A stretch of 64,000 bases of DNA from Spinacia oleracea (GCF_020520425.1 NC_079488.1:9401747-9465746), one strand, 5' to 3'. Positions 34,072 through 45,570 are shown, numbered from the stretch's first letter. Notes: a model not told the origin generated them from the sequence alone. Made by a program: numbers and translations.

Positions 34072-34592
34072 AGGGGTGTTCACAGGTCCAAAACTTGACC
34101 GGACCGGAACTCGGTGGATCGGAATTTTTAGAATTCACGGACCGAGGACCGGACCGGAAAATTCAGGTATGGAACGGTTTTTTACCGACTTTTTTTAGTT
34201 TTTTTAATTTACAATCTTAAACTCCATTTGTTTTTACAATTTTATCTTTTTACAACCTATATTTCTCTTTAAGTATGTCTTACATCACATCATAATTTAA
34301 AGGGGATAAAGGCCAATGACATACGAAAAATCTCCAAAGTCTTTTTTTTTTTTTGGTGGGGGAGATTAATGTATGTGGGCTACAAGTTGGATTCTTCTAT
34401 CTATAATATATTTTTTAAAAGTTATATTATGGGTCACCGGTATGGACCGGAAAATTCCGAATTTCGACCGGAACAGACCTGAAAACCAGAATGGTATATT
34501 TTCAAGGACCAAGGATCGGACCAGAATCTATTGGTCTGGTCCGGTCCATTTTCGATCCTGTTCAATTTCCGGTCCATACTGAACCGTGCACG
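34072..34592. mobile_element. Mutator-like or hAT-like MITE rich in GGACCGG
   Basis: The left end AGGGGTGTTCACAGGTCC and right end GGTCCATACTGAACCGTGCA are roughly inverse. A 9-bp direct repeat, CTACCAATT/CTACCAACT (one mismatch), brackets it. Subterminal ACCGGACCGGAA and TGGTCCGGTCC motifs recur. The TSD length suggests a Mutator-like origin. 521 bp. Confidence 0.55.
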
Positions 34593-34852
34593 CTACCAAC
34601 TACTATTCTGGGAAAACTTCGAAATAACTTAACTGTAGACATACGTACCTAACTAAGCTGATTAATCTATGTTAAATATTTAATTGTTTGATGGGGATTT
34701 TATATTTTCTAAACTAAAAAAAGGTGGCATACTTAGTTAAGTGGAGAAAGGAAATGAAAAAAAAAAGATAAAGATAAAAAGATTCAAACCAAAAGGACAA
34801 ATCAAAACCAAGGTAGGCATGCACAAACTATGAGAACACATAATATTAGTAC

Positions 34853-34860
34853 TATAAAAG
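34853..34860 (+). promoter_or_regulatory. TATA box of the tandem RNase H-like gene
   Basis: TATAAAAG lies 54 bp before the ATG at 34914, placing transcription start near 34885. This is why the in-frame ATG at 34830, upstream of the TATA box, is not taken as the start. Confidence 0.65.
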
Positions 34861-34913
34861 TAGACACCAATTCATCCCCAAACAAACAACCAAAAACTCA
34901 CAACAACACCAAA

Positions 34914-37610
34914 ATGAGTTTATGGTCAACTCTGTTAAATTCCAAATCATACACACTCAATTTCGATGGATCACACAACAATCAAGCAAACAAATCAGGA
35001 GCAGGCTGTGTAATATGGGACAACCAATCAGGAGACTTCGTCATTGCAGCATCTTACAACCTTACTGATTCCTACCCAGATTACTGCAACGTCGCCATTG
35101 CTGAAGCTGTTGCTCTTCGAAACGGGTTACAGTTAGCCCGTGACCGCAACCTTAACGTCACTGTCATTGAAGGGGATAGTACGGAGGTTATTGATCATGT
35201 TTTGGGCCGAAGTCGAAGGCCTCCGTCTACGCCGCCGTTAAACGGGATTATTCGACAGATTGTTGGGATGGTGAATCGGGTTTCTCAGAAGGTTGTGATT
35301 GTTGATCGGGAAGCTAATCAAGTTGCGGATAAGTTGGCGTATTTGGGATGTAATAAGGTTGAAGATGGTGGTTATAATGTTTTTATGAACTTTACTAGTC
35401 TTCCTCTTCAGGTAATTAATTAATTCTCCCTCTTCTTACTTACATGCTGAATGAATTGCTGATTACTCTTTTTGATAATTTTACGATTTTGTTTACCAAA
35501 ATGATTACAATATGTTTAAAATCTATTTCTCAAACTAGCTAAAATTTATTTATCGAGATGACTATTAAAAAAGATTAACCTGTTCATTGGTTTTAAGTAA
35601 AACTCAAACCGGGAGTATTTTAAAATCAAAAGAGTAGCTACTTTGGAAAATACAATTTAAAATAGTCATTTTGTTAAATAAAATTTGAACTAGCTAGTTT
35701 GGTAAAAGATTCCAACACTTCGTCTATGACTTATGATGTGCTCGTAGACTAGAAGTGATAATTTGCAGGTTTGGACGGGTCGGGTAACAGATAGGAATTG
35801 AGCTTATTTTTTCTATTGTCCAACGAGCCTAAAATTAAATCTATTTTCCAAACTAACTCAAATTTATTTACCAAAATGACTATTTAAATATATAAATAAA
35901 TCGGTTCATAGGTTTAAAGAAAAACTCAATCTGGTTCATTGGTTTTTTTTTTATTTAAAGTCAAAAGAGTAGCTATTATGGAGTACAATTTAAAACTAGG
36001 CATTTTGGGTATCTAATTTGGTAAAAGATCTCAAAACTTTGTCTATGATTTATAATGTGCTCGTAGACTGGTAATCATTTGCGGACTTGAACGGGTAGCA
36101 TATCGGGACTGAGCTTTTTTCTTCTTTTTTTTTCCAACGGGCCAATGGGAAAATCAAACTCTTTTAACGGGCTTGACTTCTTATCCATACCTGCTTATTA
36201 AATGAGCCTTTTTTAAACATTGCTCGTTATATTTGTTTGGGTCAGAAATGTTCACCCGTAATTTTCACTAACCAATACTTCGTATGAAATTATATAGCTA
36301 AGTGGGGTTTGTTAAATCTGTTTTCATGTCTGTATTTATAATATTAAGTTTTGATGGAGTAATTTTTACGCCTGATTCGAGTCTTCTCCATGGGATTGTA
36401 AAAAACCGAATGGAATAATTTTTAGTGACGAAGATATTAATAATTGTCAAATTAACCCGAGAACAATGGCCCGACCCGCATCACATATTTTTAACCAACT
36501 AACAGAAAATCTAAACAAATATTGAAGTTAGCCGATATGTGGGTGCAGCATTGACCTTTTTTTATCGGAAAAGGTAAGATGAAGGACACTATTGCACTGG
36601 TACCTTGCATATGTATTTCGATGGATACAAACTTGGCACTAAGAATTAAGGGTACCTAGGGTCAGGCTGAATATCGGGCCGAACTCATGAACCATGGGCC
36701 TGAATGAGCCCAGCCCACACCAAATCGCTTTTGCATCGGGCCGAGTCGAAAACTTTTAACTTGGGGCCCATGTCGGATTGGGTCGGGCTCTTCGTGTCTG
36801 AGCCTAAATTTATTAAATTTAACGTGTTGGGCCAGGTCGTGTGATGCCTTATTGTATTTTTTACAAAAAAATACGGCACATGTCCCACGACTTCTGCCCA
36901 TGCCAGGCCGTGCTTGTTTGTGCCGGTCGGCCTTGGACTGGCCCGGTCCACAACCATATATCTTTATCTTTAGGTACACAAGGCCCATTGGCCTAACATG
37001 TAGGCCTATAATTAAGGCCCGGGCCATGCCCAGTTCTAAATGAAACTAAAAAACCATGAGTAATGTCTTGTACGTAGTAATCCCTCTGTATTTATTTAAG
37101 GGATATACTTGTCTTTTCCGGCCGTATTTATTTAAGATACACATTTGACATTTTTAGTAACTTATCAACCCCACTATCTAATTAAATAATCTATCTACAC
37201 CCCACTCTCACCCCATCCCCCTAAAATGACATGGTCTCCGCTTGTTTTACTTATTAAAATATATAACCAATCTCACTTATTTTATTACTTTATTTCATTC
37301 AATTCTTCTTTTTAATAGCCGTGTCCGATCAAGTGTATCTCTTAAATAAATACGGAGGGGAGTATGTAATTCTATGCTTCAATTTTAACCAATTCTGTGC
37401 TCATCCAATGCTAACAGGTGGCTGATCTAATAAGGAAGCAGAAGCGGAACCCATTTAGCAGCAGAACAGAAAAGAATGATGGAGAGGGTAGTAGCGTGGT
37501 CGAAAAGATCGGTATGGCCGGGGCAGCAGTCGCTGGAGTAGCAATGTTAGCATGGGGCGTATCAAATATCATGTTTGGCGAAAGCTCTTCTAATCATCAT
37601 CAACAACAGC

Positions 37611-37651
<41 letters not shown>

Positions 37652-38257
37652 GAAGCAAAGAACAAAGCAAAAGTACCTCAAATGTTGGCCAGGTTTAAAA
37701 GCCCGGAAAAGATTGAACATTTCATCCTTCATTACAGTGGATCCGACATCAATCAGCTCCAAAACGGAGGTGCAGGCTGCATAATCAGAAACGGTCAAGG
37801 AAAATTTGTAACAGCAGAAACCTACAACCTTGATCACCTCTTCACCGGGCCGGGTCAGCCCGGTCAATACAATGTGGCTATAGGAGAAGCAATAGGTTGG
37901 AGAAATGGGTTGAGGTTAGCCAAAGCCAAAAATATTAGACTTTCTCTCATTATAGGTGACAATAAGGAGGTTATTGACCGTGTTCGTGGCCTCGAGAGGA
38001 GAGCCCCGAAAGTGGCTTTGTTAAATGAGATTATCGGCGAGATTCGAGAGGGACTAATTGAGCTACGCATTGATCCTATGAACCAGGTCAGACTCATTGG
38101 AAGAGAGGATAACAAAGTTGCTAATGAGTTGGCTTTTAGGGGGTCTAAACTCGGGTATGGACAAGAGAGTTGTTATGCTAGTGGTGAAGTTCTTCCTTTT
38201 AAGCTGGCCCATTTAATCACGCAAGAGGAAATAGATTGGCCTGATTTCGTCATCTGA
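34914..38257 (+). CDS. Tandem RNase H-like domain protein with hydrophobic segment and polyglutamine linker
   Basis: Two exons, 34914-35411 and 37418-38257, with a GT-AG phase-0 intron, give 445 residues. Residues 8-150 form an RNase H fold (RVT_3-like) with all four acidic residues: D18 in NFDGS, E64 in AIAEAVALRNGL, D88 in EGDS and D139 in NQVADKLA. Then come a basic stretch, a hydrophobic segment at about 197-219 (MAGAAVAGVAMLAWGVSNIM), HH plus about 17 glutamines, and a second RNase H-like domain (from about 264). In the second domain the first Asp is Ser (HYSGS) and the last is Asn (NKVANELA), while E and the middle D remain. So domain 1 may be catalytic and domain 2 probably is not. No RT or integrase adjoins it, so it is a host gene or a domesticated one. 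I do not recognise a named gene. The ATG choice rests on the TATA box at 34853. Confidence 0.82.
36660..37030. repeat. Dispersed GGGCC-rich repeat in the intron of the RNase H-like gene
   Basis: The core CTAAATTTATTAAATTTAAC, then GTGTTGGGCCAGGTCGTG, is shared (with changes) with the elements at 38540-38804 and 47981-48270. The TIRs are not clear in this copy. It produces spurious minus-strand open frames (36662-37027). Confidence 0.55.
37081..37362. mobile_element. Stowaway-like MITE in the intron of the RNase H-like gene
   Basis: The inverse-oriented relative of 7024-7335: left TCCCTCTGTATTTATTTAAG, a second GCCGTATTTATTTAAG about 40 bp later, and right end CTTAAATAAATACGGAGGGG. The right TA is present; the left terminal C is lost. 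It ends about 55 bp before exon 2. Confidence 0.75.
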
Positions 38258-38539
38258 TCTGGTATGATCTTGTCTGGTTTTGTGTGGTGCGTACGTGTGT
38301 GTATCTGGGGCTCATCAATGGTACAACATAGTGTACGATGAAAGTTACCCGTGTATCTTGCCTTGTAAGGTTGCCCAGTCTATTCATCAACATAGAATCA
38401 TATTAATGTACTGGCAACTTCAATTTAATTACTAGGTCATTTATGATTATGTTATGGGTTATTTGTGAGAATGTTGTGAACTTGTTGTCAAAGCATAAAC
38501 AAAACTGGTTTCCTTTACGCATATTCCATAGTCCGTATT

Positions 38540-38804
38540 AAAGATGACTATGGGTCGGGTTGAGCCCATGGGTCTGAATTAGTCCTACCCACAGCCAAAC
38601 AAATTTGCATCGGGTCGGGTCTTGTCCTTGTGCCTAAATCTAATTTTACTAAATTTAACGTGCTTTGTCATACCGATTCGGGTCATATCGTGTATCATCG
38701 TGCTTTTCCAAAAAATGCGGCTCCACCCCGGCCCACAACTTCATGCACATGTCGTGCTATGCTTTTTTCATGCTTGGTCGGGCTGGCGCACAACCCATCT
38801 TTAC
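38540..38804. mobile_element. hAT-like MITE with 8-bp TSD
   Basis: TCCGTATT at 38532-38539 and 38805-38812 flanks a 265-bp element starting AAAGATGACTATGGGTCGGG and ending ACCCATCTTTAC. It shares the core ACTAAATTTAACGTGCTTTG with 47981-48270. Confidence 0.65.
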
Positions 38805-38812
38805 TCCGTATT

Positions 38813-39719
38813 AGCTAAGTCCTTAAATTCGCGAATCGTAATGATGGAGTTAGTTACCACGACAAACATCCCTAGGGAAGATATAAAATAAACGAATACT
38901 ACCATATTTTCTATTTACCTCGGTGAGAATTTCATGGTTACCGGTTGAAAGTACACTATTAACGTGACAATTTAATCAAACAAAGAGAATATATACTTGT
39001 ATAATCGATTAAAATTACTCCAATATCAAAGAACCTTGATTATTTAAAAGACCAATTGGTAAAGTAAAGAAATTAGTCAAAAGCAGAGTAAAGTTTTCCA
39101 CTGATTATTATGGATTAATTTTAATTGGTCACTTTAACAATGCTAGGCAGTACTTTGGTGAACAAGTTTTCTTGGGAAAGTTTCCTTCTTCCTATTTTCA
39201 TGATTCCAAATGATCGGAAAATCATTAATTTGTTGAAACATCATCAAACTCACTAAAAAAGAGAATGAAAGACAATAAATATACCATTTCAACCAATAGA
39301 AAAACATAGTGTACAAGATGCTTTGTACACTAGGTATACATGCAATAGGATCCCAAATGACCGTTTGAAACTTTTGAAAGGATCAAAGGAGGCTAGATTA
39401 AACCAATTATAATAAATGATTTTGATTCACTTGTATTTTACTTATGACTCATTCGGTAACAAAAGAATCTTCATTGATTAACCTCTCTATTGTTCGGAGT
39501 ATTTTGACCTGCGATTTTGTTTTACGGAGTATCTCTTTTGAGAGTTTAGGTTGTTTTCAATTTGGCTCACTAGTGAAACTTTTTATGTGGTGTTGTGAGA
39601 CAGACTTAGTTCTTTTTCTTTCTTTTTTTGTTGAGGGGAGAGAAGTTAGGTCCCCAACTATAATCAATTGAATAAAATCAAAAGTTCTCTCAAAATTACA
39701 ATAAATCGATAACGATATA
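38813..39719. other. Intergenic, nothing recognised
   Basis: AT-rich spacer with scattered ACTCCGTA or CGGAGTA strings, probable scraps of Stowaway ends. No gene seen. Confidence 0.4.
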
Positions 39720-39978
39720 CTCCCTCCGTCCCTTAATACTCGCATCGTTTTGACTGGACACGCATGCCGATGCACAACTTTGACCACCAATATCTTTAAC
39801 TACATATTATAAAAACTTATAAAATTTTAATATTTTGAAAATATATATTAAGATGAAGCCAACAATATATTATATACTAATATTAGTTTTCATATACTAG
39901 AAATAAAATAGGGTCAAAGTGAATTATGTGAATAGTGCAAAAAGTCAAAACGGTGCGAGTATTAAGGGACAGAGGGAG
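39720..39978. mobile_element. Stowaway-like MITE
   Basis: TA-flanked. Left CTCCCTCCGTCCCTTAATAC, then TCGCATCG. Right CGGTGCGAGTATTAAGGGAC, then AGAGGGAG. 259 bp, well preserved. Confidence 0.83.
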
Positions 39979-40989
39979 TAGAAGAGAGTATGTACAAGTG
40001 TCAACTTTCATTCTCAGCGATCAAAGTTTTGCCAAAGTTTATATGATTTAATTTGATATGTATTTGTTGAGTTTTGACTCCATTAATCCCCGAATAACTT
40101 TTGAATGATGAACTAATTTTAGAAAATAAATAAATCTAATATATATATATATATAAAGGGGAGTTTTTTGGAGAGATTTCGGAGTGCCGCATAGGATGGT
40201 CATGTCATTAAGTGTAATTTAAAATAAATATTAAATAAAGATAAAAATGAAAATGAAATTTTGAGATAATTTAGAATCTGTTTAGCAATCTGATAAGTCC
40301 AACAAACAAAAAAATACAAATTAGCAAAATAACAAAAAGATAAAAAGATAAAAATTTGGAACAAAACAAAAAGATAAAAATTTGGAAATAAACAAACGAT
40401 AAAAATTACCAATGAAGATTAATTATTGGTAATTTTTATCATTTGTCGCAGGTCAACCCTACCTCCCCCAATTCTTTTTTTTATGATCTACTGTATATGA
40501 CTATATATAAACCATGAAGATGAATTACTAATTGTTCGCATGTCAACTCTACCTCCCCAAACACTACGACATATAAGATCAAAGAGGGCGAAAAATATCG
40601 CCCTCTTTGATTTAAATATCGCAGGGCGATTTTTATATCGCCCTCCCATCGCCCTGTTAGGCTCGTTGTATTAGCTTAGCAGGGCAAGTAATATTTTTCG
40701 CCCTCTTTGATTGAAATCAAAGAGGGCAATATGCTTCGCCCTCTTTGATTCAAATCAGAGAGGACGACTTTTTTCCGCCCTCTTTGATTGAAATCATGGA
40801 GGACGACTTTTTTTGCCCTCTTTGATTATTTCAAGGAAGTCATTCTATTTTCGCCCTTACTGATTGGAATCAAGAAGGGCAGTCTATTTCGCCCTCTTTG
40901 ATTGTATCTAGGGACACCTGTTTTTGCGCCCTCTATTTTGCTTTTTTATTTCTATTTTTTTATAGGCTAGCCAATACAGCAAATAAATT

Positions 40990-41059
40990 AACCTACATGG
41001 GATTCGAACCCACATCTTTGCGCATTTGCACAATGCTCTTCCAGTTGAGCTAATAGGTT
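40990..41059 (-). tRNA. tRNA-like sequence (probable pseudo-tRNA) inside the CACTA element
   Basis: On the minus strand the cloverleaf is: acceptor AACCTAT with GTAGGTT (6 pairs and one GU), D arm GCTC-AACTGGAA-GAGC, anticodon stem TTGTG/CGCAA around a 6-base loop CAAATG, variable AGAT, and T arm GTGGG-TTCGAAT-CCCAT. The anticodon loop is one base short of seven, so an anticodon cannot be assigned and the gene is likely dead. It could be a captured tRNA or a tRNA-derived SINE head. Confidence 0.55.
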
Positions 41060-42584
41060 AGTGCTACTTATATATTTAGATCTCCGATTCCAAAATGAGG
41101 AGATAAACATGCGAGCTAGTTGTCCTTGTTCCGACGATAGAGCTTTAAAGTACTAGTAAATACTATCTTAACCAACTAGATACTGCTATCTAACCCTATA
41201 TACTTTGTCATCTGAAATCAAAGCTCAAGAGGCATGTACCTTTTTTAAGTTGATGCATTCATGTACCTTTTTTACAGATATCTCATATGAAATTGCAAGA
41301 CACGTACAGGTTGTCTGGATTCATTCCTGGTGCCATGTAGAGATTGCCTAGAATCCATTCCTTGTGCTGACCTGAGCTAACAAAATATTTGCAAAACCAA
41401 ATTATATTTTACTCCATTGAATATATCATATCCAAATAAGGCTATTATGCAAAACTGCCACATTTAAAAATAAACATGAAACACTTTGAACAGACACAAT
41501 GTCCCAAACAACATATAACTATGCTGAAGCTGAAACTGAAACTGAAACTGAAACTAAGCAATAAAATACCAGAACATATGCACATAAAAATGTATCGTGA
41601 AAGACTTTTAACAGAAATATGTAACTCGTCAGATTGCTTGCCACAGCTCAAGAAATTAGCCAGGGAAACAGGTAGCTTAATGAAATGAAAAAGAAGGATA
41701 CCTATATGCAGTGACAAGGTCAGAGGAGAACAAGGTGTATAAAAGACCTGCTTCAGAAAGATCAAAAATATAATGAATCTAGAGTGATTAAACACTCTCT
41801 GTAGCAGAAAAGAGAAAAAGACCATGTAAGAGAGCAAGCTTACTACCTTAGTGGTGACTTGCCTTTTGGTACGAACAACAATAACCTAACTCTAACCTCA
41901 TAATAGTGTAATAGGGAAAGGTAGGGTCGATCCCACTTAAAATTGGATTTATCAAACTATTTCTAATGAAAGTTAGAAACCCCTGTTTTGAGATTTTATG
42001 AACTAGCTAACTTAAGTACTAACTGGAAAATAAAATAGTAAATAAAAGACTAAGAAACAAATAATTAATAGAAATAAAATAAAATAGGGATTGAGAATTA
42101 TATTTTGGCATTGAAATATTAACTGATCATAATATGCCCTCTAATCATCATCAGTGAGCTTGCGAACAGCACACACAACCAAAACCTTTTCGGTATTAGC
42201 CAATTGATGATTGTGAAGGTTTATGAGACCAAAAGGCGAAAAACCCATAACCATGATTACATCATAATGAAAGGTACCTTCAGTTGACACTATTGAACAG
42301 AAATTCTTGGCAATGCAAATATCCATATAACATCTAAAAACTAACCTAAATTGTGAAAGATATTTTTTTATACCTGCAGAACTTATACGAGAAAGCCAAA
42401 CATTAATCTACATTTCTACTTTTAGCCATCTAAAAGAAACTAAACAGCAACCATGATTTCAATATAAATGTAAAATGTAAAACTGATAAATTAATTACTA
42501 TACCCAACAGCACGAAGAGACAGGCGTTCAGCTTGTTCAAACTCAGCAATGTATTACTAGTTTGTCTGCGGACAAGAATCTCAC

Positions 42585-42686
42585 CTCTGTCAACAACCGT
42601 ATTTGGTGAACATGGTCCTTGCCAGGAAACAAAGGTCTTATGTTCATGAGCTCCATGAATATGCAGCCCACAGACCACAAGGACAA
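42585..42686 (-). pseudogene. Captured MAP kinase exon fragment in the CACTA element
   Basis: 34 codons on the minus strand read [14 protein letters not shown], then [18 protein letters not shown]. This is kinase subdomains IX-X of a plant MAPK (family pattern D-WSVGCIF-E-...-PLFPG-D-VHQ...LLTE). It ends at a GT donor exactly where plant MAPK genes have an intron after LxTE. The subdomain IX Asp is not preserved at the left edge (LSLW instead of IDVW). No other kinase exons were found nearby. The next stretch (42490-42570) has an acceptor-like site but does not continue the kinase. Confidence 0.75.
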
Positions 42687-45156
42687 ACTAACAATATCAT
42701 TATTATATAATCATATTCATACATAATACGAAGTACAACTTTTCTGCCTATTAGTCAGTTACCAATTTATCACATCTCATGCATAAACTCCACAATAATA
42801 TAAGAACTACATACATAGACTTAAACGGAATAGGCAACATACAAGGACGAATAAACATTCAAAAGTCCAACTGTATTTGCACATTACAGAGAAAAAAACA
42901 CTAGGAATTAGAGAAAGAACTACACTATAACTCTAATCTCACATCAAGTAATCAGAGAATATAAAGAAAATCCAAATCAACAACAAAATTACAACATATG
43001 AATCAAATTAATATAATAACACAAATAAATTTCAATGATTAAATCACAAACGGCATAGATATAAAATTATAGAAAATAAAAAAATCGAAAAACTTTGAAT
43101 TATGTCAATTCTGCAAAATTTGAATGTTCAACATCAATTGGCATGAATATGCTGCAGAAATCAAATTCAAAAAGTACGATCGAGGCCTAGTACCTGAAAT
43201 TGAAGGTTGATCTGAAAGGAACGAGTAACTCCAACACAGACCTCAAATTGTAAGATTCCATAGATCTGCAAACCAAAACCCTAAAATTAACCAAAAACAG
43301 CAAATTAACAGGGATTTTAGTATTGAGTTTTCAGTAAACTCAACAAATTATATAGACGAACATATATTGAGTCTAATTAACAAATTGTGGTTCCATAAGA
43401 AATCAATAATTCACAAACATCAAAAGAACAGGCAAAACCACAAACATCGCTAATTCAAAATAATACGAATTACAAATCTGCTTCTTATGGTAAACAAATC
43501 AATTACAATTTAAATGAAAAATAACATTAATTAAGAAAATAATTCGAATCTTATCACTAAAATACAGTAACATGAGATGATAAATACGGAGTAATGAACT
43601 AGTAATTCAAATGCCAGCAAAAAAACGCGAAGAAGTTGAGCAAATATGATACCAGACGAACTTCGGATATGAAGCAAATATGTGCGATTGGACCAAATTT
43701 CAAGCAAGCTCAACCAAATTTCAAGCGAACTCAATCAAATTTCAGTCGAACTCAACCAAAACGCATAAAATTAGGGTTTATGACCAGAGAAATTGAAGAT
43801 GGAGAGGGAGAGAGAAAGCTAAACTGAATATTTAAGGGAGAGAAAGAGAAATTGAGAAGAGAAAGCTAAATTGAAGATTTAGGGAGAGAACAAGCTAACT
43901 GAAGATTGGAGTTTTCATTTTGGTATTCTCAGAAAGAAAATTTGGGTGAAGTTTGGTATTCGGAGTTTGCAGTTTCAAGGAGTTGGGGATGCTATTTTTT
44001 TTTTAAAAAAATGATCAAAGAGGGCGAAATTTGAGAAGTCGCCCTCTTTAATGTAAATCAAAGAAGGCAAAGAATACTTTCGCCCTCTTTGTTTTTACCA
44101 ACCAAGGCAATGTTTGTTTGCCATATTTGATTTGTTCTATTAGGACGATTTAGTAGTTGCCTTTCTTTTTATAAAAAAATCGCCCTGGTTGTTTCTAATT
44201 CTTGTAGTGAAACTCTATGTTTATTTAGTTTATATATATGTGTAGTATATATTTCATGTTTTGTTGAATGAATTTGTTTTGTTCAAAGTAAGTTGAGTTA
44301 ATATCACGTTCATTTTCTCCACAGTTAATGATCATTGTTCATTGTGTATTGTAATGTGTTCGTTGATTGAGAGTCGTGGCTAGAGACTCAAAGCGGGAGG
44401 TAATATTTGCAGCGCAACCAGAAGAATGTGTGTCCTGCTACAAGCCTACAACCAATTATACTCTTTTTTAACAAATTTAAATTTTAGTACTAGGAATTTT
44501 TTCTATACCAATATATTACCTCCATTGAGCCATAATACCAAGGGTTTTGTTGAAGAATTATGCGGAGACTCCACAAAGTAGTAGAATAGTGTTTTAGGGG
44601 CAGCTTCATCCAACGTTACATATCCACTATATTGGTCAAAATCTACCCCAGTCTCCATGATATTTTACTATGTATGATAAATTTTATATTTATCTTTTGC
44701 ATCAAAAATTTTATATTATATCATCCAATTACAAAAATTATACGATAAAAGTTTAACGAATTATATTTGTGGTTAAAAAGCTAACATTAAAGATAAATAT
44801 CCCCCATCTCGGTCTCCCCCGGCCTCTACAAAAATTAATAATAAAAAAATAATAAATTCAAAGATTAACATAAAAAAGCAAAAATATAAAGATAGATTTG
44901 TTGTAATATTTAATTAGAAGTCTAGCTTAAGTCATCTATATCCTGTTATGCGGAGTACTTATTATGGTTGAATATATAAAAAAAAACAATCATTATCCCG
45001 TATTATTTGAATCGTATTATTTAAATTTGTTATTTTCTAAATATAAACCATATAATATTGGGCTTCAAATAAACCAATAAAAAAATTGGATTACAATAAT
45101 AAAACATAGAAAATGCAATTAAATTAACCCGTGCAATGCACGAGCTTCAAATCTAG

Positions 45157-45318
45157 TAAATAAATAAATAAGAGTATATTTTATAATCATGATCGAACGA
45201 TTTCCTACAATATTGTTTAAAGATAAAATAATTCCCAAAATATTCCAACTTTCTAACTTATTTTCCTCCATACCGTCCACGTCAGCATGAAAGAAAGAAA
45301 AATAATTTTTTTTCCCGG
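45157..45318. other. Spacer after Helitron end
   Basis: AT-rich; begins with TAAATAAATAAATAAG. No gene. Confidence 0.35.
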
Positions 45319-45570
45319 TTCAGCTTAGAACCGCCAATTAAAATGACAGTTTTGTTTTAAAACAAACCGCCATTTGAATTGGCGGTTCAATGGTATAAAC
45401 CACTAACTCAAATGACGGTTTGCTTTATAACAAAAAACGCACGGTTTTTGTTGTGTTATGTTAACCGCTACCTGAAATGGCTGTTCATTAAATACATAAG
45501 CCGCTATTTCAAATATCGGTTTATCCCTTTAAACTGATGTTTCAGATATCGGTTTATTGTAGATTTTATA
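45319..45570. repeat. Array of degenerate inverted CCGCCATTTGAA units
   Basis: Variants of AACCGCCATTTGAATTGGCG recur about six times as direct and inverted copies between 45319 and 45570 (gaaccgccaatt, aaaccgccatttgaattggcggtt, caaatgacggttt, ttaaccgctacctgaaatggc, agccgctatttcaaatatcggttt, gtttcagatatcggttt). The arms can form hairpins. It sits some 200-450 bp upstream of the A/B-barrel gene. Confidence 0.6.

Larger units (their letters stand above)
40562..44209. mobile_element. CACTA (En/Spm-type) element carrying captured gene fragments
   Basis: It begins CACTACGACA and ends TTCTTGTAGTG. The 3-bp TSD AAA lies at 40559-40561 and 44210-44212. 3648 bp. Subterminal repeats of GCCCTCTTTGATT and its inverse are many at 40580-40935 and few at 44010-44110, as in CACTA elements. 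There is no transposase (TPase). The interior holds a MAP-kinase exon piece, a tRNA-like sequence and intron/UTR-like DNA with splice-like signals, so this looks like a Pack-type CACTA that has captured host sequence. Confidence 0.78.
40135..45156 (+). mobile_element. Candidate non-autonomous Helitron enclosing a CACTA element
   Basis: The 5' end is TCTAATATATATATATATA, then AAGGGGAGTTTTTTGGAGAG, after a host A, a classic plant Helitron start. The 3' end is the hairpin CGTGC-AAT-GCACG, then AGCTTCAAATCTAG, followed by T, a classic Helitron end. Both are on the plus strand and nothing else between them claims these ends. Removing the CACTA element leaves about 1.4 kb. That the two ends belong together is an inference; the 3' end alone is strong. 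Confidence 0.5.

Noticed and set aside
34830..34913. In-frame upstream ATG extending the RNase H-like protein by 28 residues
   Set aside because: A good TATA box lies at 34853-34860, downstream of this ATG, so the extension would precede the promoter.
36662..37027. Minus-strand 121-codon frame in the intron of the RNase H-like gene
   Set aside because: Falls within a dispersed GGGCC-rich repeat whose relatives at 38540 and 47981 do not conserve the frame.
41445..42326. Open frames at 41445-41837 and 42141-42326 (minus) as CACTA transposase or captured genes
   Set aside because: No transposase motif and no recognisable family; could be captured sequence but not supportable by eye.
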